Assembly: GCA_944350385.1 (NCBI GenBank)
Contig: CALVOV010000004.1
Coordinates: forward strand, 1 to 64,000
Origin: an uncultured Bacilli bacterium
Lineage (GTDB): Bacteria; Bacillota_I; Bacilli_A; RF39; UBA660
Length of the DNA: 64,000 nucleotides
Direction: 5' to 3'
Shown here one piece after another: positions 60,432 to 64,000 of the stretch. The position numbers and the translations under genes are program-made. Each line of letters begins with the position of its first letter. Position 1 is the first letter of the stretch. The notes under the pieces were generated by a model that worked only from the letters and a program-made list of their open reading frames with translations, did not search any database and was not told where the DNA came from.

Positions 60432-60436
60432 CATTT
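60415..60436. promoter_or_regulatory. Palindrome overlapping the -35 (operator)
   Basis: AAATGTTGA and TCAACATTT separated by four bases form a perfect 9-bp inverted repeat that covers the whole -35 box of the promoter at 60403-60431. A bound repressor would exclude RNA polymerase. Confidence 0.75.
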
Positions 60437-60464
60437 AAAAAAAATAGAGGTTAAATCTCTATTT
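60437..60464 (-). terminator. Terminator of the 762-residue protein gene
   Basis: Stem AAATAGAG / CTCTATTT with a seven-base loop and T tail on the minus strand. The TAG stop lies in the stem. Confidence 0.82.
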
Positions 60465-62747
60465 TTTTAATGTTTTTACTATATCGTTGGTATCAGATTC
60501 TAAACTATTAATATATTCATCAACAATTTCTTCATTTGTCTTAGCGGGAGCACTATAATCAATAACTTGTTGTTTTGCTTTTGGAGTAACTACTTCTTCA
60601 GTATAAAATCCATCAGAACTACTTGTATTTGTTGAATTGTTAGAATTTGATGTATTACTACTATTATTTGAGGTATTAGCAGTTGGCGCTTTAGCATCAA
60701 AAGCTGCTCCTGTAACATTAGGATCAGGTAAAGGCTTATTAGCACCTGTACCATCTGTAGTAATGTCTTTTATTGAATCATTTAAATTTCCATTATCATC
60801 TGTGTATTTATCATCAAAATTCACATCATGACTGCCAAAATCATTTTCATTTACAACGCCACCATTATTAATATTTTCATTAGCTTCATTGACTTTATTT
60901 TGGAAATCTTCCTCGTCTTTCTTTACTTCTTCTTCGTTCTTTTGGGCTTGTTTATCAGCTTCTGCCTGTAACTCTTGTCTTTTCTTTTCAGCATCAGCCT
61001 CGGCTTGAGCCTTATTATTAGCATTTTCTATTTCTATTTGTTTATCTACCTCTGCCTCAGCTTGTTCAACTTTAGACTCACTAGATTTCTTAATTGCTTC
61101 TTCTCTACTACTTGTAGTCTCTTTTTTAGTTTCTGTTCTATAAGTTGTATTAGTCTTAGTTGAAGTACTTACATATGAAGATCCTCCACTTGTAATTTTA
61201 TTACTTGAAGATGAAGTACCAGTTGATTTTTCAGTAATATTATCGAAACATTCAACTTGTTTATTTACTATTAATTTAAATGCATCTAATTGACTTAAAT
61301 CTCTCTTATCATCATCTAATGTATAATTTCCTTTTGACTTTAATTCTTCTATTTTAGTACTTCTAAATTCCTCATATGTTGGTTGAGTTGTATCAATAGT
61401 AGAAGATAATAGAATAATTTCTGCTCTTTCAAATTGTTCTTCTGCTAAATTACATAATCCTAAATCATTAAAATAAGCAATAGCTTTATCAGATAAAGTG
61501 TGATCAATTTCTAAGTTTTGGAATAGAATTTCAGAAGCTGCAACTATTGGTGTAACTGCCAACTTATATTGAACAACTTCAGCTCTAGATTGTGCATGAG
61601 AAATACCTTCTTCTCTAACTTCATCAGCAATAGGAAAATCTTTATATAATTCTGCATAGAATTCATTTACTAAATCTACCTTAACAGAACCTGTAGCTTC
61701 CTTTGCTTGCAAAAACATTTCATTATATTTCTTAACAAAATTTTGTCCTTCTGTTGAAGTCAAATATTTGTAAGAATCAACTTGCACATCACGAGTTTCT
61801 AAAACATAAGCTCCCATCAATTGTAGAGTTGCATTTTTATAATATCCATCGTAATCAGAAGATTTAATTTCTGCTCCATTAAATATAGCTCTAATCTCTT
61901 CTTTTGAATAATTATTATAAGCTAATTGTAAAGCCATCATTTCATCCCAAGACAAAGCAGCTTTAATGTCTTTGCCTTCTTCAAGAAATTTATTAGCAAA
62001 ATCTCCATTAAAATAATCAATATTTTCACCAATTAATTTCATAGCATCATGTTGACTTTTAACTGTTGTTCTTTCTAATAATCTTTGATATTCATTCTCT
62101 TCAGCAAAGTCCACATCATCAACTTGATCCATAACAGGAGCCACTTGTGAAAAATCAATATTACTATCATGCATTTGACCACTCTTAGTATTTCTAGCAG
62201 CACATGAATATATTCCTAAACCAACAGCAATAGCTAAAGTAAATACAGTTAATTTTTTTACTAAACTACTATTTTTTATTTTAGTTCCTACTGTCTTTAA
62301 AGTTCTTCTAATAAAACCTGGTCTTTTTTCTATTAACTCTTCTTCACTATCATCTAATTCTTCATCATCTTCATCTAATTCTTTCTCATCAAGAGAATAG
62401 GAAGCAGAATCAAAAGCATCCTCATTAACTGATATTTTTTTTACGGGAACAGTACTTTCTAATTTATCTTTAGCTGAAGGTAAAATCCACTTAAAACTAT
62501 CAAATTTATTTACAAAATCTTCAGCACTCATAGTTTTCACACGATTATCATCACGACTCATGTATTCTTTTAACTCTTTAATATTTTTAATATTCTCTTC
62601 CTCAGCAACTTTTAAAACTGCTTTATATCCTTCTTCAGCAGAAACTGATTCTGTAGTTCCATCTTTATAAAAGATATGTGCCTTAATAATCTCTTGCCCT
62701 TGATTATTAATTGTTTTATAAAATATTACTCTTCCAATATTACTCAT
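60459..62747 (-). CDS. Large single-pass membrane protein with coiled coil
   Basis: A 762-residue protein of unknown family. A cytoplasmic N-terminal domain (about 1-110) is followed by an acidic stretch (DEKELDEDDEELDDSEEEL), a basic segment and one TM helix (about 168-185, ending IYSCAARN). A large helical extracytoplasmic domain (about 200-490) comes next, then a Ser/Thr-rich linker, a charged coiled coil (about 560-625, many E-A-E-A and K-K-R-Q runs), and a low-complexity Asn/Ser/Thr tail. AAGGGGGAT precedes the ATG. It lies 12 bases after the Ser-rich surface protein and is probably in the same operon. The layout suggests an envelope-spanning structural or adhesion protein; no enzyme motif is seen. 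Confidence 0.7.
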   Translation of the reverse strand: MSNIGRVIFYKTINNQGQEIIKAHIFYKDGTTESVSAEEGYKAVLKVAEEENIKNIKELKEYMSRDDNRVKTMSAEDFVNKFDSFKWILPSAKDKLESTVPVKKISVNEDAFDSASYSLDEKELDEDDEELDDSEEELIEKRPGFIRRTLKTVGTKIKNSSLVKKLTVFTLAIAVGLGIYSCAARNTKSGQMHDSNIDFSQVAPVMDQVDDVDFAEENEYQRLLERTTVKSQHDAMKLIGENIDYFNGDFANKFLEEGKDIKAALSWDEMMALQLAYNNYSKEEIRAIFNGAEIKSSDYDGYYKNATLQLMGAYVLETRDVQVDSYKYLTSTEGQNFVKKYNEMFLQAKEATGSVKVDLVNEFYAELYKDFPIADEVREEGISHAQSRAEVVQYKLAVTPIVAASEILFQNLEIDHTLSDKAIAYFNDLGLCNLAEEQFERAEIILLSSTIDTTQPTYEEFRSTKIEELKSKGNYTLDDDKRDLSQLDAFKLIVNKQVECFDNITEKSTGTSSSSNKITSGGSSYVSTSTKTNTTYRTETKKETTSSREEAIKKSSESKVEQAEAEVDKQIEIENANNKAQAEADAEKKRQELQAEADKQAQKNEEEVKKDEEDFQNKVNEANENINNGGVVNENDFGSHDVNFDDKYTDDNGNLNDSIKDITTDGTGANKPLPDPNVTGAAFDAKAPTANTSNNSSNTSNSNNSTNTSSSDGFYTEEVVTPKAKQQVIDYSAPAKTNEEIVDEYINSLESDTNDIVKTLKK

Positions 62748-62759
62748 TTAAAATCCCCC

Positions 62760-64000
62760 TTAATTAGCTAATTTCTTGTTACCAGTATAAGACCAACCAT
62801 TATTTAATAATGTTTTATTATCATATGTTGACCATTTTTTTTGAACTGTTCCACTTTGAATAATTCTTCTAGTCTTAGAACTCATATAACATACTGTTCC
62901 ATATAATGGCTCTGTTCTAGTTGCTATCTCGTTAACCTTAATTGTACTATAAATTGGAATTGTCTTAGTTACATAAGAGCCACAAGAAGCCGTAACACTA
63001 ATAGTACTATTTGAATTTACTGTTGTTGTAGAACTTGAAGTTGTTTGTCCAGGAGTAGTAACTTTAACAATTGATGAGTTCATACCACCATTAAATACAT
63101 ACTTATCGTAATAATATTTTGGTAATGTAGTACAAGTTTCTTCACAATAGCTGTAATCAGCACCTGCAAAAACATAATGAACAGTTGCTGTATCTCTTGG
63201 AGGATTTGAATAACTTCCTCTTCCAGCATAAGTCCAACTACATTTTGATGAACCACAAACAGAACCTTGTGTTTGATAAGTTACATTATTGATAGTTGAA
63301 TATGTTGTAGTTGTAGTAGTCGCATAAGTTGTATTATCTACTATTACATAATTATAATTTGAACATGCCTTCACATAATATTGACCAGTTTGTTTCTTAA
63401 CTTCTCTTGTTCTAGTATATTTTACCTGATGTGTTCCAATTTTTTCTTTATTTTCAGTTAATTGAACTTTTCTTAAACAACTAATATCTGAATCGCTACA
63501 ATTTATCTCTTTTGTATTACAACTTGTCTCAGCCCATGGACTCCATGAAGTCCATTTAGAAAATACAGTATTAGATGATTTTTGATACTCATAAAGATAA
63601 GCATGTTTGTTACCAGAACTACTTGAAGAACTTGAACTTGATGAGCTGGAACTTGAACTTGATGAGCTGGAACTTGAACTTGATGAACTAGAACTTGAAC
63701 TTGATGAGCTGGAACTTGATGAATTTTGACCATCTGATGGAGTAATTGACACTATTGAATCATAATTATTTGAATTTGAAGTATTGCTATTTTTAATAGG
63801 TGTATTAGAATAATCTTTCTCACATACTGCAGTTTCACAATATGTATAGCAACCTAAATGTACTAAAATATAATCTTCTTTTTCACTATCTTTCAAATTA
63901 ACTTTTAAGATATATTCATCATCATCTTTAGTGATTTTTACATAACTTTTCTCTACATCGCAAGCTTTATTATTCTTGTCAATTAAAGGTGTTATAATCT
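62760..64000 (-). CDS. Cys-rich surface protein with polyserine linker (partial, 5' end beyond window)
   Basis: The frame is open from the stop at 62760 to the window edge, so at least 413 residues are present. The TTG at 63896 is only an internal codon. From the N-terminal side: a Cys-containing domain (LVHLGCYTYCETAVCEKDY), an Asn/Ser linker, 36 consecutive serines (63615-63722), then a Cys-rich domain with WTSWSPWAETSC and later YTRTREVKKQ. That W-x-x-W-x-x-W...C spacing recalls thrombospondin type 1 repeats. Tyr/Thr/Cys-rich strands follow to the end. It must be exported, given the paired cysteines. It is followed by the coiled-coil membrane protein gene. Confidence 0.75.
   Translation of the reverse strand, partial: IITPLIDKNNKACDVEKSYVKITKDDDEYILKVNLKDSEKEDYILVHLGCYTYCETAVCEKDYSNTPIKNSNTSNSNNYDSIVSITPSDGQNSSSSSSSSSSSSSSSSSSSSSSSSSSSSSSSSSSSSGNKHAYLYEYQKSSNTVFSKWTSWSPWAETSCNTKEINCSDSDISCLRKVQLTENKEKIGTHQVKYTRTREVKKQTGQYYVKACSNYNYVIVDNTTYATTTTTTYSTINNVTYQTQGSVCGSSKCSWTYAGRGSYSNPPRDTATVHYVFAGADYSYCEETCTTLPKYYYDKYVFNGGMNSSIVKVTTPGQTTSSSTTTVNSNSTISVTASCGSYVTKTIPIYSTIKVNEIATRTEPLYGTVCYMSSKTRRIIQSGTVQKKWSTYDNKTLLNNGWSYTGNKKLAN
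63615..63722 (-). repeat. Polyserine tract built from 21-bp repeats
   Basis: About four and a half tandem copies of a 21-bp unit (plus-strand GAACTTGAACTTGATGAGCTG), each giving seven serine codons that alternate TCN and AGY. Copies are nearly identical, which suggests length instability. Confidence 0.88.

Noticed and set aside
63615-63722. CRISPR-like array of short repeats
   Set aside because: The 21-bp units are directly adjacent without spacers and lie in a reading frame as serine codons. No cas genes are present.
63503-63733. Minus-strand ORF with a repetitive His-Gln-Val pattern
   Set aside because: It is the alternative frame of the 21-bp polyserine repeats; the serine frame is open to the window edge and continues into Cys-rich domains.
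1-64000. Mycoplasma-type code with TGA as tryptophan
   Set aside because: Tryptophan positions in conserved motifs use TGG, and TGA serves as stop, for example at 37762-37764 and 54082-54084.
1-64000. Insertion sequences, transposases, integrases or prophage
   Set aside because: No transposase, recombinase or phage structural gene was found. The small membrane peptide and DUF7666-like gene at the left end are only weak hints of a mobile element.

Overview
The window is AT-rich and densely packed. It uses the standard bacterial code, with TGA as a stop (for example at 37762-37764). It encodes lipid II recycling (UppP), a CpsA/B/C/D-type envelope polysaccharide module, LiaF-like and LCP proteins, and a GerA-family germinant receptor subunit. 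Together these point to a low-GC, walled, probably spore-forming Gram-positive bacterium of the Bacilli/Erysipelotrichia kind, such as the uncultured gut RF39-like groups. The taxonomy is an inference from gene content; no rRNA is present. Nearly all genes are on the minus strand. The plus strand holds only a ZIP transporter, a gerA-gerC pair, one membrane-anchored unknown and a TetR regulator.

Layout: 1-4017 is an accessory stretch of unknown genes with a KAP-like P-loop NTPase, a small partner that lacks a normal start codon, and a 35-residue membrane peptide. 4095-8437 is the polysaccharide-control module (CpsC, CpsD kinase, CpsB phosphatase, sugar-phosphate transferase, CpsA-like LCP protein) with no glycosyltransferases, flippase or polymerase beside it. 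8528-18292 holds gltX, tRNA-Gln, queH, zupT, an acyl-CoA synthetase, a rhomboid protease, a LiaF/DUF4097 envelope pair, a camelysin/TasA-like surface protein and a TSCPD protein.

The centrepiece is 18343-33658. An acyltransferase-3 membrane protein is followed by seven consecutive paralogous 7-TM histidine kinases. Five carry receiver domains (one carries two) and two carry none, and no response regulator with an output domain is visible. Six of the seven end in a conserved acidic-Ile-Leu/Ile C-terminal tail that persists where the receiver domain is absent. Two neighbours share an 842-bp identical core. Together this looks like a locally amplified signalling array with an unknown output.

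33775-48124 contains def, rlmD, a reduced gerA locus, a six-gene operon (papain-like hydrolase, DUF4186, S51 peptidase, ComEC-like MBL hydrolase, DUF3006, pentapeptide protein), and an operon running yugP, zinc-ribbon protein, heterodimeric ABC exporter, lipid kinase. 48219-58854 contains a second camelysin-like protein, folD, mnmA with a thioredoxin-like partner, uppP, a nitroreductase, and a second acyl-CoA synthetase behind a palindromic operator facing a TetR gene. 59000-64000 holds tRNA-Leu and tRNA-Ile2/Met, an unknown gene behind a near-perfect promoter overlapped by a palindrome, and two large surface or envelope proteins, the last of which runs off the window.

Promoters here are typically extended -10 elements (TGnTATAAT). 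Many stop codons lie inside the terminator hairpin, so genes are compactly separated.
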